The position numbers and the translations under genes were made by a program. A stretch of 64,000 nucleotides of DNA from positions 1,488,001 to 1,552,000 of the forward strand of contig NZ_OY760059.1 in NCBI RefSeq assembly GCF_963662885.1. Direction: 5' to 3'. Shown piece by piece: positions 1 to 8,107 of this stretch (positions within the stretch are counted from its first letter, which is position 1; every line of letters begins with the position of its first letter). This DNA is from an uncultured Pseudodesulfovibrio sp. GTDB lineage: Bacteria > Desulfobacterota > Desulfovibrionia > Desulfovibrionales > Desulfovibrionaceae. Under the pieces are notes generated by a model. The model made no database searches. It was not told the DNA's origin and saw only the letters and a list, made by a program, of their open reading frames with translations.

Positions 1-35
1 CCTCCGACTCAAATTGAGTCGGAGGCCTTTCTTCT
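1..35. terminator. Intrinsic terminator hairpin at window edge
   Basis: A perfect 12-bp inverted repeat (CCTCCGACTCAA / TTGAGTCGGAGG) is followed on the plus strand by a C/T-rich run. It probably ends a plus-strand gene lying left of the window, but the minus-strand context is cut off, so direction is unresolved. Confidence 0.6.
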
Positions 36-146
36 CCCTTAATTGACTGCTGCCTATTTGTCCCCAGGACAGGTTTCATCCCCTTCGTTCAAATCCTCTA
101 TCCGGCGGATTTGTCCAGGTGGTGCCGCTTGCCCTCAGAAGACTTT

Positions 147-359
147 TCAGCACGCAGCGCGCTTGCCTTCACTTCCCTCACCGTCACGGGTGATGTAGAC
201 GATCTCGGCTCCGGTGTGCTTGGCAAGTTCGTTGAGTTCGCACTTGCGGATACGCTTGGCATAGATCTTCAGATCGCCGCCCTGTACGCCGACTACGCGA
301 AACCTCGGCTTCTTGGTCCCTTCTTCGGAACGCATACGTTCACGCACGAAAATCTTCAT
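147..359 (-). CDS. Small conserved hypothetical protein (70 aa)
   Basis: A 70-residue basic protein starting MKIFVRERMR and ending in Cys. A strong GGAGG ribosome-binding site sits about six bases before the ATG at 359. It has no signal peptide or membrane segment. The middle (FRVVGVQGGDLKIYAKRIRK) looks like beta strands followed by a basic helix, and there are two Cys (one in the C-terminal third, one at the end). It is divergent from the PadR gene across a 90-bp region with a dyad, so PadR may control it. I do not recognise a function; small proteins of this kind occur in Desulfovibrio genomes (recollection, not checked). Confidence 0.7.
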   Translation of the reverse strand: MKIFVRERMRSEEGTKKPRFRVVGVQGGDLKIYAKRIRKCELNELAKHTGAEIVYITRDGEGSEGKRAAC

Positions 360-384
360 GATTGCCTCCTTGGTTGTGCCTCAT

Positions 385-415
385 AGGATAATTGTCTATA
401 CTGTATATATATCCT
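385..415. promoter_or_regulatory. Candidate PadR operator between divergent genes
   Basis: AGGATA (385-390) and TATCCT (410-415) form an outer inverted repeat around an inner near-palindrome TATACTGTATA (397-407). The AT-rich dyad lies in the 90-bp gap between the divergent 70-aa gene and the PadR gene, where an autoregulated PadR repressor would be expected to bind. Binding is an inference. Confidence 0.5.
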
Positions 416-449
416 CTAAGCACATATAGTCAAGAAGGACTTTTCAAAA

Positions 450-794
450 ATGTCGAAAAAAGTGGGCGGCTCCAAGCCGCAACGGTATGTACAGCCCTCC
501 CTGCTCATGGCCCTCAAGGCCGGACCTTCGTACGGATACCAACTTATCCAGACCATCGGCGAGTATGGTTTCCTGAGCGGTGACGCGCCTCCGGGCATGA
601 TCTACCGCCACCTGCGCCAGATGGACGAGGAGGGGCTGGTGGTCTCCAGTTGGGACAGTGAGGGCGACGGCCCGGCCAAGCGGGTCTATTCGGTCACCGA
701 TGAAGGGCTTGAAGTCCTGGAGGCGTGGATCCTGCACATGGAAAAGCAGCGCGACCGGCTGGACGGATTCATACGGCGCTATCGGGAGTCGTAG
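450..794 (+). CDS. PadR family transcriptional regulator
   Basis: A 114-residue protein with a PadR-type winged helix. The segment LLMALKAGPSYGYQLIQTI (about residues 18-36) is the typical PadR N-terminal helix with the GYQL core. It is followed by the recognition/wing part (GMIYRHLRQMDEEGLV, then RVYSVTDEGLEVLEAW) and a short C-terminal helix. PadR proteins repress exporters or stress genes until a ligand binds. The ATG follows an AAGGAC-like site about 10 bases upstream. The divergent 70-aa gene and the dyad at 385-415 are its likely targets; the ligand is unknown. Confidence 0.85.
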   Translation: MSKKVGGSKPQRYVQPSLLMALKAGPSYGYQLIQTIGEYGFLSGDAPPGMIYRHLRQMDEEGLVVSSWDSEGDGPAKRVYSVTDEGLEVLEAWILHMEKQRDRLDGFIRRYRES

Positions 795-818
795 GGGGAT
801 ACCCTCGAATGGAGTAGG

Positions 819-965
819 TCAGGAAAGGATGCGCCGGTACAGGGCGCGTTCCCAGCAGCCTGAAATCAAGGCGGCGATCCCATGGGCCATGCCCAGGGAG
901 CGGAGTCTGCAATAGACATGCAGGGGATTGAGCCTGTGTTGCAGGCGGGATCGAATATCAGTCAT
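819..965 (-). CDS. Small basic protein (48 aa)
   Basis: A minus-strand ORF of 48 codons, translating to MTDIRSRLQHRLNPLHVYCR followed by LRSLGMAHGI, a short hydrophobic stretch, and CWERALYRRILS. The ATG at 965 has an AGAAGG site three to four bases upstream and begins 31 bp after the MFS gene in the same direction, so it probably ends the proB-MFS operon. The NPLHVYCRLR segment resembles short proteins I recall from Desulfovibrio genomes (unverified). Function unknown. It falls below common ORF length cut-offs. Confidence 0.6.
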   Translation of the reverse strand: MTDIRSRLQHRLNPLHVYCRLRSLGMAHGIAALISGCWERALYRRILS

Positions 966-996
966 GCCTTCTTATCGGCCTGACGCGTCAGGTCGA

Positions 997-2169
997 TTAG
1001 GGGGCGGGGTTGATATTGACGATGTAAAAGCGCGCCAGGACCAGGATGGCCAGGGCGCAGGCGAAGCCGCCCCAGAACACGGCGTCCATGCCGCCCAATG
1101 CGTACAAGCCGCCCATGACCATGGGGGCCACTGTCTGGGCCAGGCGCAGGAGCAGTCCGTTGGCGGCCATGAACGCGCCGCGCTGCTCCATGGGCGCGAT
1201 GGTCGTCAGCATGGTCATGACCGTGGGGATGTTCAGTCCCTGGGCCAGTCCGAAACAGATGACCGGCGGGATGGTCAGCAGCAGGGTCGGCGCATGCGGC
1301 GTGAAGATCATGCACAGGCCGTAAAAAATGGCGGCCGCCGTGAGCAGAGTCCGTTGTCCGAAACGCTGGGTCAGCCGCCCCAGCTGGAACGAGGCCAGCC
1401 CGGTGAAGCCCGAGGCGGCCAAAAAGACCAGCCCGATGGTCGCGGGTGAGGCCGAGAACCGGTGACTGAGCAGCAGGGGCAGGTAGGTGATCAGCGGCCC
1501 GTAGAGAATGATGAAGGTGAGCAGGGTCGTGGCGAACAGAGCCATTGCCTCGCGCGTCTTCATCCTTGCCAGGGCTGCCGCGAAATATTCCTTGAGGCTT
1601 CCGGACTTCTTGGGCTCCGGGGTGTGCATAAAGAACAGGATGGCCAGCCCCAGCGGGATGGCCAGCAGGGGCAGAAGGAACGGATAGTTCCAGCCCAGCA
1701 GGGCGAGTACGCCGCCGATGGCCGGGTAGCCCGCCGTGCCCATGGCCAGGACCGAGGCGTTGTAGCCCATGGCCTGTCCGCGTTCCGCACCGCTGAATAG
1801 GTCGCCGATCATGGTCGAGTAGAGCACGCCCAGCGGGGCCGCGCCTATGCCTTGGAAAAAGCGCAGTATCAGAAGCTGGTCCATGGTCCGGGCGAAAAAA
1901 CAGGCGAAGCCGAAGCCGCTGAACACGAACAGCGAGGGGACCAGGAGAATCTTGCGGCCCATGCGGTCGGCCATGATCCCGACCAATGGCGAAAAGATCA
2001 CGCCGGGCAGGGTGAAGGCCGAGATGACCAGACCGATCTGCACCGCGCTCAGGTGCAGCCCCTTCATGATGTCCGGCAGGGCCGGGATGATGGACGACAC
2101 GCCGAGCACGGCCATGAGCGTCACACCGAAAACATATTGCAGATTGCGGTCGAGATAGAGTCTGCGCAT
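997..2169 (-). CDS. MFS transporter (drug-efflux type)
   Basis: A 390-residue inner-membrane protein with about 12 hydrophobic segments. The MFS loop 2-3 signature is visible as GIMADRMGRK (about residues 63-72), with a matching second-half motif LGRLTQRFGQR. Length and motifs fit the 12-TM drug:H+ antiporter group. The substrate cannot be read from sequence. Its ATG overlaps the proB stop by one base (TGATG), so it is translationally coupled to proB. Confidence 0.85.
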   Translation of the reverse strand: MRRLYLDRNLQYVFGVTLMAVLGVSSIIPALPDIMKGLHLSAVQIGLVISAFTLPGVIFSPLVGIMADRMGRKILLVPSLFVFSGFGFACFFARTMDQLLILRFFQGIGAAPLGVLYSTMIGDLFSGAERGQAMGYNASVLAMGTAGYPAIGGVLALLGWNYPFLLPLLAIPLGLAILFFMHTPEPKKSGSLKEYFAAALARMKTREAMALFATTLLTFIILYGPLITYLPLLLSHRFSASPATIGLVFLAASGFTGLASFQLGRLTQRFGQRTLLTAAAIFYGLCMIFTPHAPTLLLTIPPVICFGLAQGLNIPTVMTMLTTIAPMEQRGAFMAANGLLLRLAQTVAPMVMGGLYALGGMDAVFWGGFACALAILVLARFYIVNINPAP

Positions 2170-3329
2170 CAGATCGCCGCGTCCAGGAGCATGTTGTCGC
2201 GGTGGACGGCTTCGTCCGAGACCGTGGGGCCGATAATGGCCGCCAGTTCGTCCGTGCGCTTGCCCTTGATGCGGGTCAACTCGTCGGCGGAGTAGTTGGT
2301 CTGCCCCACGCCGAGTTCGTCGCCGTCAGCGGTCTTGATGAAGATGAGCGCCCCGCGGTCGAAGCACCCTTCCACCCCGGTGATGCCGATGGGCAGCAGC
2401 GAGGTGCCCTTGGTCAGCAGGGCGTTGGCTGCGCCGCCGTCGATCAGGATCGATCCGGACGGATCGTCGCGGTAGGCCAACCAGAATTTCTTGCTTGAGA
2501 CTACCCGGTCATCGGGCAGCACCAGCGTTCCCGCGTCTCCGCCGGAAAGGACGGCGGGGATGTCGAAATCGCCCTTGCCCGAGGCGATCAGGGTGGGTAC
2601 GCCGAGCTGGGCCGCCCGCCGGGCCGCGCGCAGCTTCGAGTACATGCCGCCCGTACCCACGTTGGTCTTGCCGTCGCACATGCTTTCCAGGTCCAGGGCG
2701 GCGATATCCTCGATGAGCGGGATGGGTTTGGCGTCGGGGTTGCCGTCCGGGTTCTTGTCGAAAACCCCGTCGGCGGAGGTCAGGTTGACGAACAGATCCG
2801 CGCCGATCAGCCCAAGGCACATGGCTGCCAGAGTGTCGTTATCGCCGAATTCCAGCTCACGGGTGGAAACCGTGTCGTTCTCGTTGATGATCGGGATGAC
2901 GCCCCATTCCAGCAGTCGTTCCATGGTGTTGCGCGCGTTCAGGAAGCGGTCGCGGAGCTTGAGTCCGCTGCGGGTCAGCAGGACCTGGGCCGTGACCTTG
3001 CCGTGTCGGGCAAAGGCCTCGTCGTAGTCGTGCATGAGCCGCCCCTGGCCCACGGCCGAGGCCGCCTGCCGGGAGATCATGTCCTTGCCGTTGCGTTGCT
3101 TTTCCTGGGTACGCTCATAGATGCGCTGCCTGCCGGCGGCCACCGCGCCCGAAGAGACCAGGACCACGTCCAGGCCGCGATTGGACAGTTCGGCCAGTTG
3201 GTCGGCCAAACGGTTGATGGCTGCGCCGTTCAAGCCGTCCCGGGTGGCCAGCACGGCCGAACCGACCTTGACCACCACCCGCCGTACATTCTCGAGCAGA
3301 TTGTCTCTGTTTATGCGCGATTTCGTCAT
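2169..3329 (-). CDS. proB: Glutamate 5-kinase
   Basis: ProB phosphorylates the gamma-carboxyl of glutamate, the first step of proline synthesis. The 386-residue product has the amino-acid kinase fold: VVVKVGSAVL near the N-terminus, VSSGAVAAG, and INENDTVS with FGDNDTLAA for substrate and Mg-ATP binding. A C-terminal region of about 80 residues fits the PUA domain of full-length ProB. I start it at ATG 3329 (MTKSRINRDN), because the upstream in-frame extension has no family resemblance. proA is not nearby. The gene normally follows obgE in Desulfovibrio (recollection) but is here separated from it by about 3.4 kb of other genes. Confidence 0.93.
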   Translation of the reverse strand: MTKSRINRDNLLENVRRVVVKVGSAVLATRDGLNGAAINRLADQLAELSNRGLDVVLVSSGAVAAGRQRIYERTQEKQRNGKDMISRQAASAVGQGRLMHDYDEAFARHGKVTAQVLLTRSGLKLRDRFLNARNTMERLLEWGVIPIINENDTVSTRELEFGDNDTLAAMCLGLIGADLFVNLTSADGVFDKNPDGNPDAKPIPLIEDIAALDLESMCDGKTNVGTGGMYSKLRAARRAAQLGVPTLIASGKGDFDIPAVLSGGDAGTLVLPDDRVVSSKKFWLAYRDDPSGSILIDGGAANALLTKGTSLLPIGITGVEGCFDRGALIFIKTADGDELGVGQTNYSADELTRIKGKRTDELAAIIGPTVSDEAVHRDNMLLDAAI

Positions 3330-3522
3330 GGGGCGCACGGTACTCCAACTGGTTCCGGCCTGCAAGAAGGGACTTTTGGAGGCAAGGGAGGCGGGGGATG
3401 GTGCTGTTATTCAAAAATGAAATGGTATTCAAATGTCGGGTCAATATAAAGAAGTGTAAAGATATGTCGATATGAACTTGTAATCCGAGTCGCTTTCCAC
3501 TCGTCAGGAACAAGGAGTGATC

Positions 3523-5265
3523 ATGATCGATCCCGTCAGCAGCGCTTCTACCGCCTTGGCCTATACCGTCAACAGGACACGTTCCGATTCGGTTGATAAG
3601 TCGGGCGCGTCGGCTCAAGCCGACGTGGTCTCCATAAGCGATGAGGCCATCCGGAAATACGCTGCCGGACAGATCGAGACGGAAGGGGCTGGAGAAAGCG
3701 GGCAGGACACCAATCAGACCGGTGATTCGCCCTGGAAGCTGTCGGGCGGTTTGACCCATTCCGAACGCACGCTGAAAAACGGGCATACCGAAATCATCGA
3801 CATCGACGGCGGCACGCTGACCGTGCACGAGTACAACGGGAGCAGGCTGGTCAAGTCCGTCGATGGGACCATGCTCGACGGCCGGGCTGTGCTGGACACC
3901 TCATACTACGACGAGAACGGCAAGGTCTCTCAGACCATCCACGCGGAAATGGCCCGTCTGGAAAGCAAAAGCGGCTGGTCGGGCGCGGTCATGAACCGTT
4001 CGGTCTCCTGGTACGACAACGGCCGGGTAGAGCGCACCTTGAGCGATGAAATGTACATGCGCACCCGTAATACCGGCTCGCCCACCATCAGTCTGTCCGG
4101 TAACGATTTCTCGCGCATGACCGGCGATCTGGACGGCGATGCGACCACTTTGGTTCGCAAGCTGACCAGCGAGGACCATAGCCTGAACTACCACGCCGAC
4201 ATACAGGAATTTTACGACAACAAGCAGCTTTCCAAGAGCTTTGCCATAGATCAGTCAGGTGACTTCAGCCAGGTTACCAATCGTCACGGCGTGGAAGTAG
4301 AGGGCATGGGGCCGCTTTCCACGGACGAGATTTCTCATGACACGCAGCTGTCCGTTGTCAGCGAGGAGTATGACCGGGACGGTAACCTCTTGCGTGAGGC
4401 CTCGGTCACGGACAAGCAGAAGGACGGGAAGGGAAGCAAGGACGGGAAGCAGTATCAGACCGTTGACGTCAGCTGGTATGAGGACGGCAAGCTGGTCAAA
4501 CACGGCAATGGTTCCTTCAGTCTGGACGAGTTCGATGGTCATTCGCTCGCCAAAAGACCGGGAGTACTCGACCTCCTAGGCCTCAAACCAGAGGAATACA
4601 GCTCGCCGGAGGCGCAGGACTCCGCCGAGCTGCTTGGCTCCAAGTTGGCGGAAAGTTCGTCCGCACCCGAATTCTTCCTGGAGGGAGCGGGGCGGGCCGC
4701 GGCCAAGGGGCAGTACGGTTCGGCGAGCCACATGGCGCAGTATGGCCGCCTTGGACAGCCCTTTTCCGCAGACTGGACCACCGAACTATACGAGGACGGG
4801 GAGTTGGTCATGCGAAAGCAGGATAGTCATCAGGCCCGTAACGTCCTTAACCGCGGCGTTGACGATCGCCTGCCCTTCCGCACGGGCGGCGGACTGACCG
4901 ACGGCGATCGACCGGCAATCCTCGAACGCACCGCCCACACCACCGAAATCATCGAAGACGGCAAGACTGTGGCCTCGGAGTCTCAGGAAGCGCGTGAATT
5001 CCTGCAACCCGATGAACACGGCCCGGACACGCTCATGACCCTGGTCGATTATGACCAGATGCAAAACAACGACGAAGACGGAATCAACGTCTTCTACAAG
5101 GGCGGCATCTCCATAGGCGATCCTGACTCGGGCGCGGCTCTGCGTTCATTGGGTGAGGAACTGGACCTGGTGATGGACGGCCTCTACGAACTCTACCGTG
5201 ACGTTCGCGGAAGGGGGAGCCTGGGCGAAAAGGCCAGCAGCTTCCGGTTCGCCGGTCTGGACTAG
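3523..5265 (+). CDS. Large repeat protein with YwqK/MORN-like motifs
   Basis: A 580-residue acidic protein without a signal peptide or membrane segment. ATG 3523 is preferred because AAGGAG sits five bases before it; the GTG at 3517 overlaps that site. The N-terminal 50 residues are Ser/Ala-rich with an ADVVSISDEAIRKY motif. Residues about 125-335 and 420-440 hold repeated units of the form Tyr-Asp/Glu-x-x-Gly-Lys/Arg-Leu/Val (YYDENGKVSQT, WYDNGRVERT, EYDRDGNLLRE, WYEDGKLVKH, LYEDGELVMR). These resemble MORN/YwqK antitoxin-type beta repeats. Function is unknown; a structural or secreted/effector role is possible. It is a single transcription unit between proB and lysR. Confidence 0.75.
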   Translation: MIDPVSSASTALAYTVNRTRSDSVDKSGASAQADVVSISDEAIRKYAAGQIETEGAGESGQDTNQTGDSPWKLSGGLTHSERTLKNGHTEIIDIDGGTLTVHEYNGSRLVKSVDGTMLDGRAVLDTSYYDENGKVSQTIHAEMARLESKSGWSGAVMNRSVSWYDNGRVERTLSDEMYMRTRNTGSPTISLSGNDFSRMTGDLDGDATTLVRKLTSEDHSLNYHADIQEFYDNKQLSKSFAIDQSGDFSQVTNRHGVEVEGMGPLSTDEISHDTQLSVVSEEYDRDGNLLREASVTDKQKDGKGSKDGKQYQTVDVSWYEDGKLVKHGNGSFSLDEFDGHSLAKRPGVLDLLGLKPEEYSSPEAQDSAELLGSKLAESSSAPEFFLEGAGRAAAKGQYGSASHMAQYGRLGQPFSADWTTELYEDGELVMRKQDSHQARNVLNRGVDDRLPFRTGGGLTDGDRPAILERTAHTTEIIEDGKTVASESQEAREFLQPDEHGPDTLMTLVDYDQMQNNDEDGINVFYKGGISIGDPDSGAALRSLGEELDLVMDGLYELYRDVRGRGSLGEKASSFRFAGLD

Positions 5266-5334
5266 CCTTATCAGTAAAGACGTGGTTGGATGCCACTTCG
5301 CAGGGTGGTTTCATTCCCCATGCCCTGACGAAAT

Positions 5335-6213
5335 CTATTTACCAAGCAGTTGATCGAGGAAGGTCGTCAGGGCCGGGCCTGTGGCCTCGTCTCGGGTGAC
5401 GATATGAAAGGTCAGCTCGGGCGTGGACCCGGCAAAGGGGATGAAGACAACGTCCTTGCGTCCAATGTCTGCCGTGGAGCGGGGGACAGGCGAAACGCCC
5501 AATCCGGCAGCGACCAAAGCCACAGTGGCGTGCTTGGTCAAAACCTCCTGCGCCACGCGAAGCCGTGCCCCGGCTCTGGAGAGCAGGGAGGTCCACTGGT
5601 CGTACAGCACCGGATTCAGGGTTCGCGGAAACATGATCAGCGGCTCGTCATCGAGCATCTTCGGTTCAATAGCCGTCTCCCGCGCCAGGTTATGTCCTGC
5701 GGGTACGGCAAGCACATAGCTCTCACGGTGGTAGACCTGGTGCGCAAGTCCGTCTGGCCCGGGCCCGGACAGCCGTACCACGGCGGCATCCAGCCCCTTG
5801 CCACGCACCTGCTCAATGAGTTCGGGAGTGGATTTCTCTGACAACTCCAGGGTGATGCCCGGGTGGTTCTCGCCGAACGCCTTGAGGTCCTGCCCCAACG
5901 GGCCGTCGATGGCCGGTCCGATGAATCCAACGCGTAATCTGCCCACACGGCCCAGTCCTGTGTCCACGGCCCGGCGCTGGGCCGCTTCCATGTCGCCCAG
6001 GATGCGGCGTACGTCCGAAAGCAGGCTCTCGCCAGCGGCGGTCAGGGTCACGGACCGCCGGTCGCGCACGAACAAGGCGACACCCAGCTCCTCCTCAAAA
6101 GCCGCGATCTGCATCGACAGGGGCGGCTGGGTCATGTGCAGCCGTTCCGCCGCCCTGCGAAAGTGCAGGGTTTCGGCAACAGCCAGAAAGTAGCGCATCT
6201 GTCGGTCGGTCAT
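5335..6213 (-). CDS. LysR family transcriptional regulator
   Basis: A 292-residue LysR protein. The N-terminal winged helix (MTDRQMRYFLAVAETLHFRR, then AAERLHMTQPPLSMQIAAFE) is canonical, followed by a helix linker and a type 2 periplasmic-binding-like effector domain (RVGFIGPAIDG onward). It most resembles the BenM/CatM/CbbR branch, which sense small aromatic or organic acids (family knowledge). It is divergent from the carboxymuconolactone-decarboxylase-like gene, its likely target. A TGTGATA-N9-TATCACA palindrome begins two bases upstream of its start codon, which suggests autorepression. Confidence 0.9.
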   Translation of the reverse strand: MTDRQMRYFLAVAETLHFRRAAERLHMTQPPLSMQIAAFEEELGVALFVRDRRSVTLTAAGESLLSDVRRILGDMEAAQRRAVDTGLGRVGRLRVGFIGPAIDGPLGQDLKAFGENHPGITLELSEKSTPELIEQVRGKGLDAAVVRLSGPGPDGLAHQVYHRESYVLAVPAGHNLARETAIEPKMLDDEPLIMFPRTLNPVLYDQWTSLLSRAGARLRVAQEVLTKHATVALVAAGLGVSPVPRSTADIGRKDVVFIPFAGSTPELTFHIVTRDEATGPALTTFLDQLLGK

Positions 6214-6214
6214 A

Positions 6215-6237
6215 TGTGATACTTAAACCATATCACA
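6215..6237. promoter_or_regulatory. Candidate LysR operator
   Basis: TGTGATA (6215-6221) and TATCACA (6231-6237) form a perfect 7-bp inverted repeat with a 9-bp spacer, containing a T-N11-A core as in LysR binding sites. It lies immediately upstream of the lysR start codon in the 90-bp divergent gap. A second pair of GTCACAG direct repeats near 6261 and 6277 may be an activation half-site. Confidence 0.6.
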
Positions 6238-6303
6238 GCGCGTGAAAAGCGATATTGGACGTGTCACAGCCCCGGGGTCACAGTGTGAAAAAAGGAGGTT
6301 GTC

Positions 6304-6684
6304 ATGGACAACGAACGATATGAACGAGGCCTGAAGATGCTCGTCCGCGTGGACGGCGAACAGGGAGACAGAGTGGTTGAGGCGTTGGCGGATATCGCCC
6401 CGGATTTCGGACGGCTGATGCTCGAATTCTGCTTCGGGGACGTCTATGCCCGGCCGGGCCTGTCCCTGAAGGACAGGGAGTTGATCACCATATCGGCTCT
6501 GGCCGCCAAAGGAGGGTGCGAGCCGCAACTCAAGGTGCACATCCACGGCGCGCTGAATGTGGGCTGGACGCGTGAAGAGATAGTCGAGACCTTCATGCAG
6601 GTCGCGGTCTATGCGGGGTTCCCGGCAGCCCTGAACGCGATCTTCGCGGCCAAGGCAGTCTTTGCCGAGCGGAAAGAGGGCTAG
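6304..6684 (+). CDS. Carboxymuconolactone decarboxylase family protein
   Basis: A 126-residue all-helical protein of the AhpD/CMD superfamily. Recognisable parts are LSLKDRELITISALAAKGG and HIHGALNVGWTREEIVETFMQ. The AhpD CxxC pair is absent (GGCEPQLKVHIHGA holds one Cys), so it belongs with the decarboxylase-like members rather than the peroxidase-reductase members. An AAGGAGG ribosome-binding site lies six bases before the ATG. It is divergent from the LysR regulator. Its 3' end overlaps the convergent obgE stop by four bases. The substrate is not known. Confidence 0.85.
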   Translation: MDNERYERGLKMLVRVDGEQGDRVVEALADIAPDFGRLMLEFCFGDVYARPGLSLKDRELITISALAAKGGCEPQLKVHIHGALNVGWTREEIVETFMQVAVYAGFPAALNAIFAAKAVFAERKEG

Positions 6685-7709
6685 TCCTCGTCGAGTTGGG
6701 CGAGCTGCAGCCACATGGCTTCAAGCAGCTCGTCCACGCCTTCACCGGTCAGGGCGGAGATGAAGAAGACCTTTTCCCCGGAAGCCGCGATCTTGGCCTT
6801 CATGTCGGCCAGCTCGTCTTCGGACAGGGTGTCGATCTTGTTGATGACCTGGATCTGCGGCTTGTTGGCCATCTCGGCGTTGTATTCGCGCAGCTCCTGG
6901 TTGAGCATGGCGAAGCCGTCGGCCGGAGCGTCGCGGTTGACGTCCTCTGCGGCCAGGATGTGAACCAGAAAACGGGTCCGCTCCACGTGCTTGAGGAAGG
7001 TGATGCCCAGGCCGCGCCCTTCGCTCGCTCCCTCGATCAGGCCGGGGATGTCGGCGATGACCATGCGTTTGAACTCGTCGTTCTCAATGACGCCGAGGTT
7101 GGGCACCAGCGTGGTGAACGGGTAGGCCGCGATCTTGGGCCGTGCAGCCGAGACCTTGGAAATAAAGGTGGATTTGCCGGCCGAAGGCAGGCCGAGCAGA
7201 CCGACGTCGGCCAGAATCTTGAGCTCCAGACGGAGCTGCTTTTCCTGGCCCGGGAAACCGGGTTCGGCATAGCGGGGGGTGCGGTTGACCGAAGACTTGA
7301 AGTGCAGGTTGCCGCGTCCGCCATCCCCGCCCTTGCAGATGACGATCTCGGTGCCGTCTTCCACCAGGTCGGCGATGAACTCCTCGCGAACAGTCCCGTC
7401 CTCTTCCTCTATGATTTCGTAAATGAGGGTTCCCACAGGCAGGTTGACGATCAGATCGTCGGCGGCCTTGCCGTAGCGGTCGCGTCCCATGCCCCCCTGG
7501 CCGTTTTTGGCCGTGTAGTGGCGCTTGAGGCGGAAGTCGTAGAGCGATATCAGCCGACCGGAGCCGCGAAAGATCACATCGCCGCCCTTGCCGCCGTCAC
7601 CGCCGTCCGGGCCGCCCTTGGGCACGTTGGCTTCACGACGCAGGCTCGCGCAGCCGTTGCCGCCCTTGCCGGACGCCACCTTGATGGTCGCTTCATCCAC
7701 GAATTTCAT
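6681..7709 (-). CDS. obgE: GTPase ObgE/CgtA
   Basis: A 342-residue Obg GTPase acting in 50S ribosome maturation and stress signalling. The glycine-rich Obg fold occupies about residues 1-158 (GGNGCASLRREANVPKGGPD onward). The G domain has G1 GLPSAGKST, G3 DIPGLIEGA, G4 NKIDTL and a G5 region around ISALTGEGV. It lacks the long C-terminal tail of some homologues. It lies downstream of rplU-rpmA, separated by a terminator. Confidence 0.96.
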   Translation of the reverse strand: MKFVDEATIKVASGKGGNGCASLRREANVPKGGPDGGDGGKGGDVIFRGSGRLISLYDFRLKRHYTAKNGQGGMGRDRYGKAADDLIVNLPVGTLIYEIIEEEDGTVREEFIADLVEDGTEIVICKGGDGGRGNLHFKSSVNRTPRYAEPGFPGQEKQLRLELKILADVGLLGLPSAGKSTFISKVSAARPKIAAYPFTTLVPNLGVIENDEFKRMVIADIPGLIEGASEGRGLGITFLKHVERTRFLVHILAAEDVNRDAPADGFAMLNQELREYNAEMANKPQIQVINKIDTLSEDELADMKAKIAASGEKVFFISALTGEGVDELLEAMWLQLAQLDED

Positions 7710-7756
7710 AATATTCCCTCACCCGTTTACCGGTTTGGCAGTCCTTCGTTCAACGC

Positions 7757-7792
7757 AAAAAACGGGCAGGGAGCATGAAGTCTCCCTGCCCG
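7757..7792 (-). terminator. Terminator after rplU-rpmA
   Basis: On the minus strand CGGGCAGGGAG pairs with CTCCCTGCCCG around an 8-nt loop, followed by six T residues. It lies between rpmA and obgE and would end or attenuate ribosomal-protein transcription before obgE. Confidence 0.85.
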
Positions 7793-7817
7793 GCAACTAT
7801 GCTTGCGTAATCGAAAA

Positions 7818-8087
7818 CTAGGCCTCGGCGGGCGTAACACTCACACGGGTCTTGATGACCTTCTTGCGGGTGTACTTCTCGAATTTGACCACGCCATCGA
7901 CCAGGGCGAACAGGGTGTAATCCTTGCCCATGCCGACGCCGTCGCCGGGGTGAAATCTTGTACCAAGCTGCCGCACGAGGATGTTGCCGGCAACCACTTC
8001 CTGACCACCAAAGCGCTTCACGCCACGCCGTTGTCCGGCGCTGTCGCGACCGTTTCTGGAGCTACCACCAGCTTTCTTATGAGCCAT
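7818..8087 (-). CDS. rpmA: 50S ribosomal protein L27
   Basis: An 89-residue L27. The start MAHKKAGGSSRNGRDS is the conserved flexible N-terminus that reaches the peptidyl-transferase centre, and it lacks the cleavable extension seen in Firmicutes. The core RQLGTRFHPGDGVGMGKDYT is present. A GGGAGGAT ribosome-binding site precedes the ATG. It is 20 bp downstream of rplU, in the usual L21-L27 pair. Confidence 0.98.
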   Translation of the reverse strand: MAHKKAGGSSRNGRDSAGQRRGVKRFGGQEVVAGNILVRQLGTRFHPGDGVGMGKDYTLFALVDGVVKFEKYTRKKVIKTRVSVTPAEA

Positions 8088-8107
8088 GTTATCCTCCCTT
8101 CCTGGCG

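Noticed and set aside
928..1449. Plus-strand ORF of 173 aa
   Set aside because: Antisense to the MFS gene, Gln/His/Arg-rich in composition, and no ribosome-binding site.
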